64,000 nt of DNA, from contig BSYO01000024.1 of NCBI GenBank assembly GCA_033239525.1, positions 3,190,128 through 3,254,127 on the forward strand, given 5' to 3'. The translations under genes were made by a program, and so were the position numbers. Positions 1 to 11,999 of this stretch are shown one piece after another (the first letter of the stretch is position 1; every line of letters begins with the position of its first letter). The DNA is from Nepenthes gracilis (Eukaryota > Streptophyta > Magnoliopsida > Caryophyllales > Nepenthaceae). The notes below the pieces were generated by a model that saw only the letters and a program-made list of their open reading frames with translations, did not search any database and was not told the DNA's origin.

Positions 1-1074
1 CGATATAAAAATTTTATACTTATTTTTTATAAATATACATGCGCTAATAAATTTTTTCTCTTAAACACTCAAAAATCTCCGTCGTGTTATGCCGCCATCG
101 GCCCTCTCTATGTTAACGCGCAAACCCTTCTCTTCTTTCTCTTTCTTGCCATGTGCCTCCAAAATCGGGTATTTTCTCCTTCGCGCCACCTCTACCGCTT
201 CTTCCTCCACGCTACTCAGCCACTAGCCACGCCTTTATCTCCTACGGTTGTCTTGACCTTCGGTTGTCACCGACCATTGTTTTTCGTTATATCTAAATTA
301 TTCAAAATTATAATTAATATTAAAATAATCTAAAATAGGGATATAGAATATTATATATATTTTTCCTTTATAAGGGTGTCATTTTACCTTTTATCTAATT
401 TGTTCATTTTAAGGTGAAAGTATATTTTTAATTTTATTTGTTTTGAAATGTTGAATATTAAGATGTAAGTATATTGCAATTAGTATTAATCTTCGAGAAT
501 TCTTTGTTGATATAAATTTAAGTCTCACCCCTGTTTTCATTTAATGATTAGTTATGTTTCATTATTTGTGATATTTCCTAATTGAATGAAACCCTAATGG
601 GTTTAAATTTACATAAGTACACTGAGCAATCACAATTTTATTTAAAAATAAACTTGCTGCGCTGAAATAATTAGAAGTTGTCTGTAAGGAATATATGGTT
701 TTGTTTCCAACAGAAATATGCTATTGGATAGTGGTCTTGTTTATAATATTAAATCACTAATGAGGACTCTAAAATTTTAAGAGATATTATAGTCCAGTAA
801 TTAATGAAGAGGGTCTTATTTCGAAAAGCAATGAGAAAAGGTATTAATCTATATAGTAGATTGATATAAAAACAATTCAAATACAAGTTGTATGACAAAT
901 TGATGGAAAGGAGATTGCATGTATTGATAATTAAACATCTGGCATGTAGTTTCATCTACTTAATTGAGAAAAATAAAGATCTTTGGAGAGTACTCATATT
1001 GAATTGAAGTATATTGAGAATCTGAATTATCGTATGAATTAGGAAGTTAACTGCTATATTTCGATATCCAAATA
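1..1074. other. AT-rich intergenic sequence with an LTR-like remnant
   Basis: No gene is supported here. The first 350 bases include a C/T-rich, GC-richer patch (about 80 to 290). It is followed by an AT-rich tail (about 295 to 350) that resembles the tail of the long LTR-like element ending at 16834: both carry an AATTATAATTAATATTAAAA run followed shortly by a GGGATAT-like motif. This is probably the cut-off end of a related old element. The remainder is low-complexity AT-rich DNA with only short chance ORFs. Confidence 0.45.
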
Positions 1075-1084
1075 TAAATGAATC

Positions 1085-4000
1085 TAATTTTTGTAACTAT
1101 AAATTAGAATCCTGAATGCTATGACAAAATAAATCAGAATTAAAAAGTATATGGGACTCAATTCTTAATATATCATCTAACACTCAAATCAATGATTTTT
1201 CTAAAGTATTTGGAAAGATGAAGAGAAAGAAAAACATTAACAATAAAATAGAATGGGATGAATATATGTTTGGAAGTCTATACTTTTTTTCGTGTATACA
1301 CCTGATTGAGTAGTGTCACGTCCCAAATCCCTATCTCTTAATTAACACTTAACCATATTGATTATCCGATTAACAACTGAATTAATCGTTTAAGAAAATA
1401 TAGATGAGAACTGCACGTCAATATCTCGATCGATCAAATAAAATAATATAAACCATATACGGGATCCAAATCATGTCACAACTCATGTGGCTCTAATACT
1501 ACCCAACCGTGATATTGGATTTACATAAGTAGTGATGCATATCCAATATAATAATCAGGTATATAAATTGTGAAAAAATAAATCAGACACATATTCTGAT
1601 AACTGACAATTAATCGTTGAATAACCGATAACCCGAAATAAATAATAAAACTGCAATTATATTTTAACCGAAATATATCCTTGCTATCAAAAATTTGAAT
1701 ATCAACCAAATACATCATTGAAAATGTTCCAAAACTGTCTAGTAAATCAAGACATCATGCTAAGCTGTCTGAAATCAAAATGATACATTAACTATTATCT
1801 GAAAACTATAATACGACATTTAGACATGTTAACTATTATCCGAAAACCATAATACATCATTAAAAATTATCTAAAACTGTCCAAAAACCTTAAAATGATA
1901 TTAAACATTACATAATTTCAGATCTAAACTCTTCAAACACAATTGTTCTTCATTTCTATCCATCCAGTAAGAATCTGTACATCTCATTACAGGAGTCAGT
2001 AAAAATAATAAGAAGTAAGCTAAAAGTTTAGTAAAATATATAATATAACAAATGAATATTTATACTTTACTTTTAAAACATATCAAAACGATCAATATAT
2101 TAAATTTTAATGATATGCCATAAAATTTTATAACAATCACATGATCATTTTATGTAAAATTTTTTAAATATATTTTATCATATTCTTATTTAATTTAAAT
2201 CATATTCAAATCTGATTTTTTTCTGAGGGACTAGAGCCAGTAACGTTACCGATTAAAGGAGTGAACAACTAAAATTCGAGTTATATTTATTTTTACACAA
2301 CTAAATGGTATACGCTACTATTCAAAACTTTTAAATGAATCATTATACATATAACCTTATAAATACGGTCGAATACTACTTCTCACCCAGAAATGATAGG
2401 TTTGAATGTTTATATACCATTATAATATATTAAGACGTGTTATAATATACTACATGCTAAAATATAATCATAGTCCAATGCATATTATTAAAAAAACTCT
2501 ACACTTTTTTATAATTTTTAATTTTTTTATTTTTTTTAAAAATAATTATATTTCTTATTATAATTGTAGAGTTTTCTTTCACAATTCTATAATATTTTCT
2601 ATAGAAATTAAGTTATGATGAATTTTAAATATATGGGATGCTACTTTAGAATATAGTGTAGGAAATTTTCAATAAATGCAAATATTCAACAATATAAAAA
2701 TATTCATCAAATTTTCAGAACATACAAAGTCATTTAATTACTTTTTTGACACTTACGATCTTTATGATTAATAGTTTGTTCTTAACAGTGGATGTGGAGT
2801 AGTTCAGCAAAATATTGTCAAAAAATCAACAATCTAGAATTTCAACAAATTTAGCAAAACATATAGGAGACTTTAGCCATATTTCAAAACATAGAGGGTG
2901 TAATTTAGCATGTAGAAACTTAGGTTTAATAATTTACAATCATGTAAAAATATTACATATAAAATTCAGACATATAAAAGTATTTTATCATGTTTTTAAA
3001 AATATCTAAATGAGTACTTGCAGAAAATATGAAAGTTTAATAAAAAACTTAAGCTTAAACATGGAATTCATGCAATTTTATAACAAAATAAAGAAAACCA
3101 CACATGCATGTTAAGCAATAACACCATAGTTTTAAAAATTATGGTATGCATGAGTAATGAAATAAACATTACTTAATGAATTATGAAATAAATAGTAATA
3201 ATAAAATGAGAAACTAAAAATGCACTTGTTTTGGCGTAATTCTCACCAAAATCTAACTCGAATTAACTTAATTTTAAGATCATTGGTTTCCTCTTTCTTT
3301 TTCTCTCTCTTCTCCTCGTCTCTTGCTCTCTCCTCTCACAAATTGCTCAAAAAAAATTATAGAAAAATGAGCAGAAGATCACTTCTATATTGTGTGGCGC
3401 TCGAGCGCCATTCAAACACGCATTAAACGCCATGCTACTGGTCTACTGTACTCAAGCGCAACTCAGGTATACCTCGAGTGGCGATGTTCTATCAACGACC
3501 GCTTGAGCATTCCTCGGGTGAGCCTCAGGCACTAATTCAATGGCTTTTTACGCTTGGGCGCCAGTCAGGCCTCCCTCATATGCCAAATTATCCGATCAAA
3601 TTTTGATTTTTAATCCAATTTGTTATATTTTTTATTTTAATTTTAATTATATTAATTTAATAAATTAATATTACCATAAATTAAGGATTCGAACCTTACA
3701 AGTAGCATTTTTGTTCTCTCCTTTCTCTTTCCTCTCTTTGGGGGGAGAGGTTTATTTATAATTAAAGACATCATTTGATTAATCGATATTTGAGATCAAT
3801 GGATGTGTATGGCGCTACTTTGGAACAATAGTGAGAGGCGTTGCTAACAGTCTTTAATAGTCATCTCTATTTAATAATAGGACCACCCGATGTTCAGACA
3901 TAACGTCGTTTCAACCACTTATTATGATTATTTAATATTTGATTATTCAGACTTTATCCTTTGATTTAGGCATTCACATACCGTTGCTCGATAAGATCTG

Positions 4001-4390
4001 TAGTAGCTTCTGTTGAGCCATTTGGTATTTGGCCTCTTATCCACCACCTAAGTATTGGCCTAGCTCCTTTCTAGGTATTCCTGTCACAAAGACAAACTTC
4101 AATTAATGAGAGGATTATTGAATACTTTGACAATCAATTGCTTATTATCAGTATAATCAAATTATCAGTGTTTAATTTTTCTAATTTTCTCAATTTCACA
4201 CTTATCCCCTTTCTCTTCATTCTTTTAATTTTTCACAAAAAAATACTATTAATTTAAACGTCGAAAGATATAACAAAAAATAAATTTCGTATACCTCTTA
4301 CCTTTTGTTAAATTATTATGGTGCATAATATCTGGACTTATAGTTACAAAGATCCAGCCCATATTTTCTTGGATCAATTGAATCCATAGT
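1085..4390 (+). repeat. Dispersed repeat family C, copy 3, split by a solo LTR
   Basis: The left part (about 1085 to 1313) and right part (about 3701 to 4390) together resemble the repeats at about 6150 to 6820 and 11165 to 11880. Shared landmarks, in order, are a stretch about loss of lines such as ATATCATCTAAcAcTCAAAT, a GA-rich block with AAAGATGAAGAGAAAG, a T-rich and C/T-rich block, a GGGGAGAGGTTTATTTATA-like block and a TTGATTAATCGAT-like block. The copy is interrupted exactly at AGTAG by the solo LTR at 1314..3700. The outer ends are approximate. No coding capacity was seen. It may itself be an old LTR, but no clean termini were found. Confidence 0.6.
1314..3700 (+). mobile_element. 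Solo LTR, 2.39 kb, TSD AGTAG
   Basis: The element begins TGTCACGTCCCAAATCC and ends GGATTCGAACCTTACA, so it has TG...CA termini and imperfect inverted ends. The five bases before it (1309..1313) and after it (3701..3705) are both AGTAG, a perfect 5-bp target-site duplication. There is no internal region, primer-binding site or pol homology, so it is best read as a solo LTR left by LTR-LTR recombination. Its length and start resemble the LTR-like element at 13248..16834 once that element's nested insertion is removed. Orientation is assumed from TG-to-CA and is not otherwise fixed. Confidence 0.82.
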
Positions 4391-6149
4391 TCGATTATTT
4401 AATTTGTACAATAATTTAGATTTCAGCTATGCATTATAACGTATATTTGAATTTAAAATAATAATATTAATAATTTAATTTTAATATTTTAAAATGATGT
4501 TTTAAGTTTGATATTTTATAATTAATTACAATAATATTGTTATTTTAATAATAATTTTAAATAAAGCATATTTCTTTTAAGTTTTTATTAACCTAATAAT
4601 TAAAAAAATCCTGAAATATCCTTTAACCCTTTTGCCAGACAAAGTAATTTATTTCACTTATTGGAAAGAGATCCGCAATGAGCATGCCATCAGCGGCGGC
4701 AGAAAAGGATTTGCGCCGCCCCGGGAGGCTGTTGTACAGCAGGTTGGCACTGGCAGAGAACAACCGCGTGGGGCCGCCGGAAAACACAGAGGAAACGCCC
4801 GACGGTCAACGGATCCGCGTGACAGCCGAACTGCAGGCTGTAGCTTGGTGCTGAAGCCCATCGGCTAACTAATAAATTAGTTTTTTTAAGTGTTTATATT
4901 ACTTTTTAAAATAATTAATTATGAGCAATAATGACCGAGCCACACCCAAAAATAATAACGTAAAATAAAATAAAATAAAATAATTATGAACAATAATGAA
5001 GTATTTTCCGCAATTTGTTTAATTTTTTTGGGGTTATATACAAGTAAATTTGATTATTTATTTTCCAAAATTTTTATTAATTTTAAATTAAAAAGATCTA
5101 TGCTTGAAAAACTACTTTCAAAAGCTTTTAAATGTAATTTTGAAATATTTAGTATTATAATATATCAGAAAATAAATAATCAAATAAAAATACTATTTAT
5201 ATATTTATTTATATAAAAATTATTAATTTTAATGTAAGAAAGAGAGATTAAAATAAAGTAACACTCATATTTACTTTTTAATGATTTTAATTTAAATATG
5301 ATCTGAACTTGAAGCGGCTTCGCCAAGTTCAAACAATATATATTTACTCCGATTAATATTATTTATGTATTTAATTTTATTAAAACTATTATTTTAATAT
5401 AAAATAAATAAAAATTAAAAAAATAATTTTTATATTTATTTTTAATAATTTTAATATAATTAAATAATTAATTAAATATGTAAATAATATTTTTTTAACG
5501 GAACATAAATTAAAATATTAGATTTAAGTTTAGTATCATCCATCAATAACTAGGGTGGTCGAAATTAAAGGGTAAGTAGGTGGTGAGTATTTATTTATAT
5601 TAGAAATATTATTTAAATATCTATTTATATATTTATTTATACCAAAAATAGTATTTTTATGTGGAAGGAGGGATAAGGGAGAGTATAAAAATTAAAATAG
5701 AATAAAATTTATATATTTTTTTAATAATTTTAATATAATTCTGTGTATAATTGAATATATAAATATTTTTTGTTGTTGATATTCATTGATTGGGGGGCTA
5801 CCATGCTGATTTGAGCCATTAAATCATCCAGATTTTATGACTCTTATTTTATATATATGCTCAAAAGTCATGAAATAAAATTTTTTAATTTTTTAAAATA
5901 TATTAAAGTAATAATAATAATTATTATTATAAAAATAGCTAAAAATATAACTATTATAATATATATTTTTTTAATTTTTAAATAACATAAAGTAAGATAC
6001 GTTAAAATTTTCATGAAACGATCCTAACCCCACGATGCTGTCTAACTGGATAGCCATGAAATGGCATCTGATTTGAACATATTATCATATTAATTTACTA
6101 ATAAAATTAATACATATTTGGGACCTAAATTAATGCATAAGTTAAAAAA
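4391..6149. other. AT-rich intergenic sequence
   Basis: This stretch is very AT-rich, with many short direct and inverted AT runs. The exception is a GC-rich islet at about 4640 to 4870, which holds a 58-codon ORF annotated separately. A short hairpin-capable motif, GAACTTGAAGCGGCTTCGCC followed by AAGTTC, lies near 5307. No other gene or element boundary could be supported. Confidence 0.5.
4678..4854 (+). CDS. Hypothetical small ORF in a GC-rich islet, 58 aa
   Basis: An ATG at 4678 opens a 58-codon frame ending in TGA at 4852..4854. The peptide begins MSMPSAAAEKDLRRPGRLLY, is rich in Arg, Ala and Glu, and has no membrane segment or motif I recognise. The islet (about 4640 to 4870) is markedly GC-rich against flanks that are mostly A and T. 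That is the only reason to suspect present or past coding. The other + frame starting near 4632 and a - strand frame are open over the same stretch, as expected of GC-rich DNA, so the choice of frame is not secure. It could be a captured gene fragment, a pseudogene exon, or noncoding. No promoter or partner exon was found. Confidence 0.22.
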   Translation: MSMPSAAAEKDLRRPGRLLYSRLALAENNRVGPPENTEETPDGQRIRVTAELQAVAWC

Positions 6150-6820
6150 TTGGGTATTTTTTCAATAGATTTGAATAGTAACAGGTTTGATCTTTATAAT
6201 TTTAAATTAGTGTTATATATATTATAATAAAATGAACAAAATGTAAGAGGTATATAAGACCAACTTATTAATATATCATCTGATATTTAAATTGATAATC
6301 TTTCTCATTTGAAAAAAAGATTAGAAAATAGATATTAAAAATAAAAGATGATATAGATAAGTGTGAATTATGAGGACTTCGCTCCACTTGATACAGTTGA
6401 ACGTTTGAGTGTTTTTTTTTCTTTCTCTTTTATCCCCCATTTTTTGGGCTAAGAGGAGTTGTATTTATAGTTGGCTCATTTATTCATGTGCTAAACTATT
6501 TTAAAATAGTTATCGGGAGACATTACTTTTAATATATAACAGTCGTCCTAATTTAATAAAAAAACCATCTTGTTATTAATGGTAGGACTGTTCTAGCCAT
6601 TTTTGTATCTAGCTGTTTATTGGTTCATTATTATTTTTTATTATTTGATAATCGACTTAAATTGAGTCCTTTAGTTAATACATCAAAGAATCATTATTTT
6701 ATTGTCTTTATCTGTCTCTTGCTTATGTGTTTCGGCCGCTGAGATATAGGCTTAAAGCAGATTTATATTGAGTCGATTTATCTTGGACCGTTCCAAATAA
6801 AAATATTTAATATATAATAA
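6150..6820 (+). repeat. Dispersed repeat family C, copy 1
   Basis: This copy shares an ordered set of blocks with 11165..11880 and with the split copy at 1085..4390. The blocks are an ATATCATCTGATATTTAAAT-like block near 6277, an A/G-rich block, GAGGACTTCGCTCCACTT near 6372, GTTGAACGTTTGAGTG, a C/T-rich block, and TTGTATTTATAG near 6460. It lies in direct orientation with the 11165 copy on the other side of the pectin methylesterase gene. Ends are approximate and it has no coding capacity. Confidence 0.6.
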
Positions 6821-7074
6821 TTTTTAAAAATATTATAAATAAAATGTAAGCAGATAATATTATTTTTCGTCTAAAAAAATTTCAGACAATTGCCAATAAA
6901 TTTTTATCTGAATATTATCTCCACTTAACAAATTTTCTGTTTCTTGATATACAGAATATTTCAATTATTAAAGATATAATAAATATTTTATTTATAAACA
7001 ATGTTTATATATAAATTATTTTACATATAATATTGTAAATAAATCGTAAATGTCTGATGAATAATATGACTGTG

Positions 7075-7200
7075 AACGGGTCCCCCTGCTGAGGATGATT
7101 GGTGCCGTGCCATGGCTTTGCCCATTGGATTTAATCCAACAGGTGAAGAATTGTTTTCTTTTTTTTATTTTTATTTCTTTCTGTTTTAATTTGTTCAACA
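7075..7200 (-). repeat. Palindrome-centred dispersed repeat, copy 1
   Basis: This copy contains the 15-base palindrome TTGGATTTAATCCAA at 7125..7139. It is flanked on the left by GTGCCGTGCC and GGGTCCCCCTGC and on the right by a T-rich tract. Read on the - strand, the order of blocks (A-rich tract, palindrome, GGC-rich block, G/C-run block) matches that at 7540..7680 on the + strand. The two are therefore an inverted pair about 400 bases apart. Confidence 0.5.
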
Positions 7201-7539
7201 TCCTTTTATTTTTTTATATTTATTATATATATATATATTAATTATTATTATAAAATATAAACTCATATAAAAATTAAATATATATTGTTATTTATAAATT
7301 AGATTAAAATTTTATTATTTATTAAATATTTAAATTTAAATTTAAATTTTATAAAATTATAAAATAATAATTTGTTGTCATGTATTGTTAAAATATTAGT
7401 ATATAAAAATTATATTTTATAAACTTATAAAATAATAATTTTATGATAATATATTTTTGAAATATTATTATATTAATAGGATATAAAAACTTATAAGTTT
7501 TTTTAATATTTTCTTATTTTATACAAAAAGTAAAATAAA

Positions 7540-7680
7540 AAATACGATATAAAATAAATTTAAAACAAATAAATTAAAAAAAGGGGTAAAAAAGAAAAAA
7601 GTAAAAAAACAAGGGAGGGGACCCTGCCCGTTGGATTTAATCCAACGGGCAAGTGTGCCGCGGAACAGTCCCCGAAAGCC
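7540..7680 (+). repeat. Palindrome-centred dispersed repeat, copy 2
   Basis: An A-rich tract leads into a perfect inverted repeat at 7625..7651. Its 13-base arms (TGCCCGTTGGATT and its complement) surround a single T. The block GTGCCGCGGAACAGTCCCC follows. The palindrome extends the 15-base one in copy 1. A looser relative (A-rich tract, then ATTTATATCCAACGG) occurs near 18350 to 18402. It lies about 160 bases upstream of the pectin methylesterase start codon and may have been recruited into that promoter, but nothing in the sequence proves it. Confidence 0.5.
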
Positions 7681-7814
7681 ACCTACTTTGTTAATAAATT
7701 GCGCCTCAATTAGCCCACTTCCAATTCCAAAACATTCATCAACATCCGCCATTAATACATAATCCATTCACAAAAATTCTCTGCTATTCAAATCAGCAAA
7801 AACAAGATCAAGTA

Positions 7815-10454
7815 ATGGATACGATCAAATCCTTCAAAGGATATGGCAAGGTAGACGTTCTAGAGCAGCAGGCGTTCCAGAAGAAGACTCGTCGCCGGCT
7901 TTTGCTAATCATCATTTCCTGCGTCGTGCTCCTCGCCGTCCTCATCGCTGCTGTCGTCGGTACCGTCATCCGTAACCGGCGAACCGACAGCTCGGGCGAT
8001 GACGGAACTCCGTCGAGCTCAACCTCACCGGCTCAGTCACTCAAGATGGTCTGCAGCTTCACTCAGTACCCGGACGCCTGCTTTTCCAGCATTTCCTCTC
8101 TCCAGAAGGGCTCCAACGGCACCGATCCGGAGAAAATCTTTGTTCTCTCTCTCCAGGTCGCCCTCGACGCACTGTCCAAGCTCGCCGAGATTCCGGCGAG
8201 CTACTCCTCGAGGATAAACGGCAACGCCGCTACGAAGGCGGCGCTGGAGGACTGCTCCGCGCTTTTCGATGACGCAATCGACCGTCTCAACGACACGATC
8301 TCGTCGGCTACTAACTCCGGATCGATTGCGAAATTGATTTCGCAGACCACGGTCGACGATATTAAGACTTGGCTGAGCGCCGCGATGACGGACCAGGAGT
8401 CCTGCTTCGACGGCCTGGCGGAGATCAATGGAACTGCGGCGATTGTGGAGGACATTAGAGGACTGGCGAAGAATTCGACGGAGTTCATTAGCAACAGCCT
8501 GGCGATTGTGACGAAATTGTTCAGCATTCTGTCGGATCTGAAGATTCCAATTCACCGGAGGCTTTTGGAGAGCGGGAACGGTGGTGCGTGGCCGGAATGG
8601 ATGGGCGTAGCGGAAAGGAGGCTGCTGCAGGAGGCGAAGACGACGCCCAATGTGGTTGTGGCGGCCGACGGGAGTGGCGATTATAAGACGATAGGGGAGG
8701 CGATAAAGGCGGCGCCAATAAAGAATACCTCCAGGTTTGTGATATATGTCAAGGCGGGGACGTACATGGAGAATGTGGCGGTGGATAAGAAGGTCTGGAA
8801 TGTGATGATCTACGGCGATGGGATGACGGAGACAGTGGTTTCCGGCAGCTTGAACTTCATCGACGGCACTCCCACCTTTTCCACCGCCACTTTCGGTAAT
8901 TTCCTACTCCTGACTCTGTAGCACGACATGAGAGAGTTGACAGAGAGAGGATAATTTTTGGTTATAATTTATTTATTAAAATGAGTAAAGTTACATAAAA
9001 TAAAAAATAAAGATAAATATATTGTATAAAAAACGGTGTCGTTTCCAATTTCGCCTGATTCTTTTGACCGATCCACAATTGAAAAAGTTTCTTTTAACTC
9101 AGTAAAATCCGCACGTCTTTAATTAATGAAAATAATAAAATATTCGGTTGTTGAGTGTCTGCATCGTGCCAGTGTCTCATCGTTGCTGTAAAGTTATGAT
9201 ATTTTCAGTATTTTATTTCATTTTTTTCAATTAATTTTGCGTCTTGCTGGGCCTTTACATGTTGCATACGCTCTGGTCTGGTCCACATGGCGATGAATTG
9301 CTGTCAAGCATTATCACATTCGGCGGAAAAATGAAAAAAAATGGGGAAAACTTCATGAATTTTATCATGAAATTATTCTTCATGGCTCTTCATTTTTTCG
9401 TATTTTTTATTTTATATTTGTGTTCTCATCAATCTTATCATACGCAAAATTTTGGAAAAAGATGATGCAGATTTTAAATTATATGATTCCACAGACATGA
9501 CATCGAAACATTGTAAGCACAAAGAAACTGATATGGCAGATAAAAATTCCCTGCATTATAGGAGGGAAAATATAACAAAAATACTTATTTTTTAATTAAT
9601 ATTGACGATGGGCTTGAACATTTTAGATCTAAACCCAGCTGTGAAGTTTGGAATTTTACCCAAATCTGATCGATCTATAAATGTTTGGACAAAAGCTTTT
9701 CATTTTTTTGGTTATTTTCCATAGATATTCAAAGAATTAAGCAGACCTAACATCTAGATCTTTGTGATATTCAGCTGCCGTAGGCAGTGGGTTCATAGCA
9801 AAGGCTATTGGATTCAAGAACACAGCTGGAGCAGAGAAGCACCAAGCCGTCGCCTTCCGGTCGGGCTCCGACAAATCAGTCTTCTACCAGTGCCTATTCG
9901 ACGGCTTCCAAGACACCCTCTATGCCCACTCGAACCGCCAATTCTACCGCGAATGCACCATCACTGGCACCATCGACTTCATCTTCGGCAATGCCGCGGT
10001 CGTCTTCCAGGGCTGCAAGATCCAGCCGCGGCAGCCTCTCGCTAGCCAGTTCAACACGATCACGGCCCAGGGCAAGGTCGACAAGAACCAGAACACCGGG
10101 ATCTCGATCCAGAAATGCACGATCGCTGCGCTCGATGCGCTGACCGCGCAGACGTACCTAGGCCGGCCGTGGAAGCCGTTCTCGACGACGATCGTCATGC
10201 AGTCGAGCATCGGGTCGTTCTTGAACCCTAACGGGTGGATCGAATGGCTCATCGGCGTCGAACCGGCCAGCACGATATTCTACGCCGAGTATAGTAACAC
10301 GGGGCCGGGATCCGACGTTTCCAAGAGGGTTAATTGGACCGGATGCCACCCTGCGGTTACGGCGGCCCAGGCGTCGGTGTATACGGTGGGGAGTTTTATT
10401 GATGGGAGCAGCTGGTTGGATGATGCTAATGTGGCCTATGATTCCTCGTTATAG
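7815..10454 (+). CDS. Type-I pectin methylesterase with PMEI pro-region, two exons
   Basis: Exons are 7815..8895 and 9775..10454, joined through a GT-AG intron of 879 bases within codon 361. The protein is 586 residues, a normal length for this family. Residues 1 to 28 are a basic N-terminal tail (MDTIKSFKGYGK...), 29 to 52 a signal-anchor or transmembrane segment, and about 75 to 240 the PMEI-like pro-domain starting with a C80-x8-C89 pair. Two RRLL processing sites follow at 248..251 and 268..271, where subtilase-type cleavage releases the mature enzyme. The catalytic domain (CE8) has GSGDYKTI, GTYMENV, QAVAFRSGSDKSVFYQC, QDTL (Asp407), DFIFG (Asp428) and LGRPW (Arg491, Trp493). All key residues are intact, so the enzyme should be active. 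It would demethylesterify homogalacturonan in the wall after secretory transport, releasing methanol. The member within the family is not assigned. Family C repeats lie on both sides. Confidence 0.96.
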
Positions 10455-11164
10455 GATAACCACTACGTGGTCATCTCCGTTCCTATGTGATTTACCCTTT
10501 TTTTTTTTTTTTTTGTTTCCTTCTTCTGTTAAGCTAGCGATATTATATTATTTAAAAATATTTAAATTTTATTTAAACAGTGTTTTATAAATATTTATGT
10601 TGTTATTTTTCTTAATCCAAAGTGAGAATGCATTCAGTTCGTTCATGAATTGGGTATCTCTTTGATCTCGGGAGATGTGAACCATTTTATAGTTAGTATG
10701 GATAACGTAGAGATTGTTCTTTAGATTTTAATTGTTTATTTTTAAATAAATATTTATAATTTTATATTTAATTTTATAATTTTTTAAAAAATAATTAAAT
10801 TATAATTATTTATTTTAAAATAAATAATTTAAACTTAAAAAATATTTTTTTAAAAAAATTAATAGTTGGTATAGATTGTGAAATTCTTTGCTTTTGTGTT
10901 TATTTTATTGTTGCACCGGGAAGAAGATTGTGACACTTCTTTCCGTTGTACTTATAGGAAATTAATAATTAAATAAGAACGTGGTTGTGAGACCGCTGTC
11001 CCCAGCGCCTGCCCCAAGGAAAAAAATATTAAATATAAATAATTATTATATTTGATATTTTTGAGGGGAAAAAAACAAACTATCCTTGCATTATATTTTA
11101 ATATTTAATAAATATTAATGTATTTCAATAATTTAAATTAAAATATAAATTAAAAAACTATATA
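10455..11164. other. Downstream of pectin methylesterase; AT-rich
   Basis: This holds the 3' untranslated region of the pectin methylesterase gene, including a run of T at about 10498 to 10515, followed by AT-rich DNA. A short block near 10985 (GAGACCGCTGTCCCC followed by AGCGCCTGCCCC) resembles blocks near the palindromic repeats and near 18240 to 18275. No gene was seen. Confidence 0.45.
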
Positions 11165-11880
11165 GTTAGATTTGAATATTTGAATCATAACGGGTATGAT
11201 TTTCGTAACTTTGAATACGAATTTGAATTATACACACCATAAAAGAATAAATCAGAGGTAAGTGGTATATAGAATTTACTTTTTGATATAACCTCTAATA
11301 TTTAAATTAGTGATCTTTCTAAATAAACAGAAAGATAACGAGGAGGAGTTGAAAAAGGATTGGATGAGTGGAGACTTTGAGGGCTTTGCTCCACTTTGTG
11401 TACCCGAACGTTGAGTGTCTTTTTTTTTTCTCCTCTCTTATTTGGGAGAATATGTATTTATAACATAGGATCTTCTTCAATCGATCAGCACTTGAAATTT
11501 CTGCACGTGATGAGTGCCGTTTTGGGTAAATTGTAAAAAGACGTTACTTTTAGCGTGTAACTGCCGTCTCAATATAATAAGAAAACTACATGGCCAATAA
11601 TGATGGGGCTATTTTGGCTATTTTTTGAATCGGATCATTAATTAGTTAATGATTTTCCTTTAATTTTTTTTTATTTTTTAATAACTGATCAATCAGATTA
11701 GACCTTTCAATTAATCTACCTAAGAATTATTACCTGACAGACTAAATTTGACTTCGTCACTTCTTCATCTAGGCCACTAGGATTTTGGGCCATGACCCAA
11801 GTTTGCACTGAACTGATTGCACTGAACTAATTCATCTTGAGCCATATCGATCAAGAATAATAAAATTAATATCACACAAA
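11165..11880 (+). repeat. Dispersed repeat family C, copy 2
   Basis: Homologous to 6150..6820 in the same orientation: AACCTCTAATATTTAAATTA near 11291, GGGCTTTGCTCCACTTTG near 11379, GAACGTTGAGTGTC, a C/T-rich block, and GTATTTATAACATAGG near 11452. The right part (GATTTTGGGCCATGACCCAAG and the following 70 bases) reappears, broken up by foreign sequence, at about 12478 to 12640. No coding capacity was seen. Confidence 0.6.
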
Positions 11881-11999
11881 TTTATTACAATAATTTATTT
11901 ATAGCCATTGATAACCGTAATATTTTACGGCAATAAAAAACAACTTCTATTAATTTAATTGTGTTGCGTAATACTACTACGGTTCTTGTCACAGATTCT

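Larger units (their letters stand above)
6821..7814. other. Upstream region of the pectin methylesterase gene
   Basis: AT-rich DNA containing two related palindromic repeats (7075..7200 and 7540..7680, listed separately) and (TA)n-like runs near 7220 to 7240. The promoter and 5' leader of the pectin methylesterase gene must lie in the last few hundred bases. I could not pick a TATA box with confidence. Confidence 0.45.

Noticed and set aside
151..333. 60-codon + strand ORF near the window start
   Set aside because: Short, in a C/T-rich patch that resembles part of an LTR-like element. No domain and no partner exon.
8037..8718. Three - strand ORFs (up to 172 codons) inside pectin methylesterase exon 1
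   Set aside because: They are antisense shadows of a GC-rich exon whose + frame has all family motifs.
9764..10349. Alternative + and - strand ORFs over pectin methylesterase exon 2
   Set aside because: They are in the wrong frame relative to the catalytic motifs QDTL, DFIFG and LGRPW.
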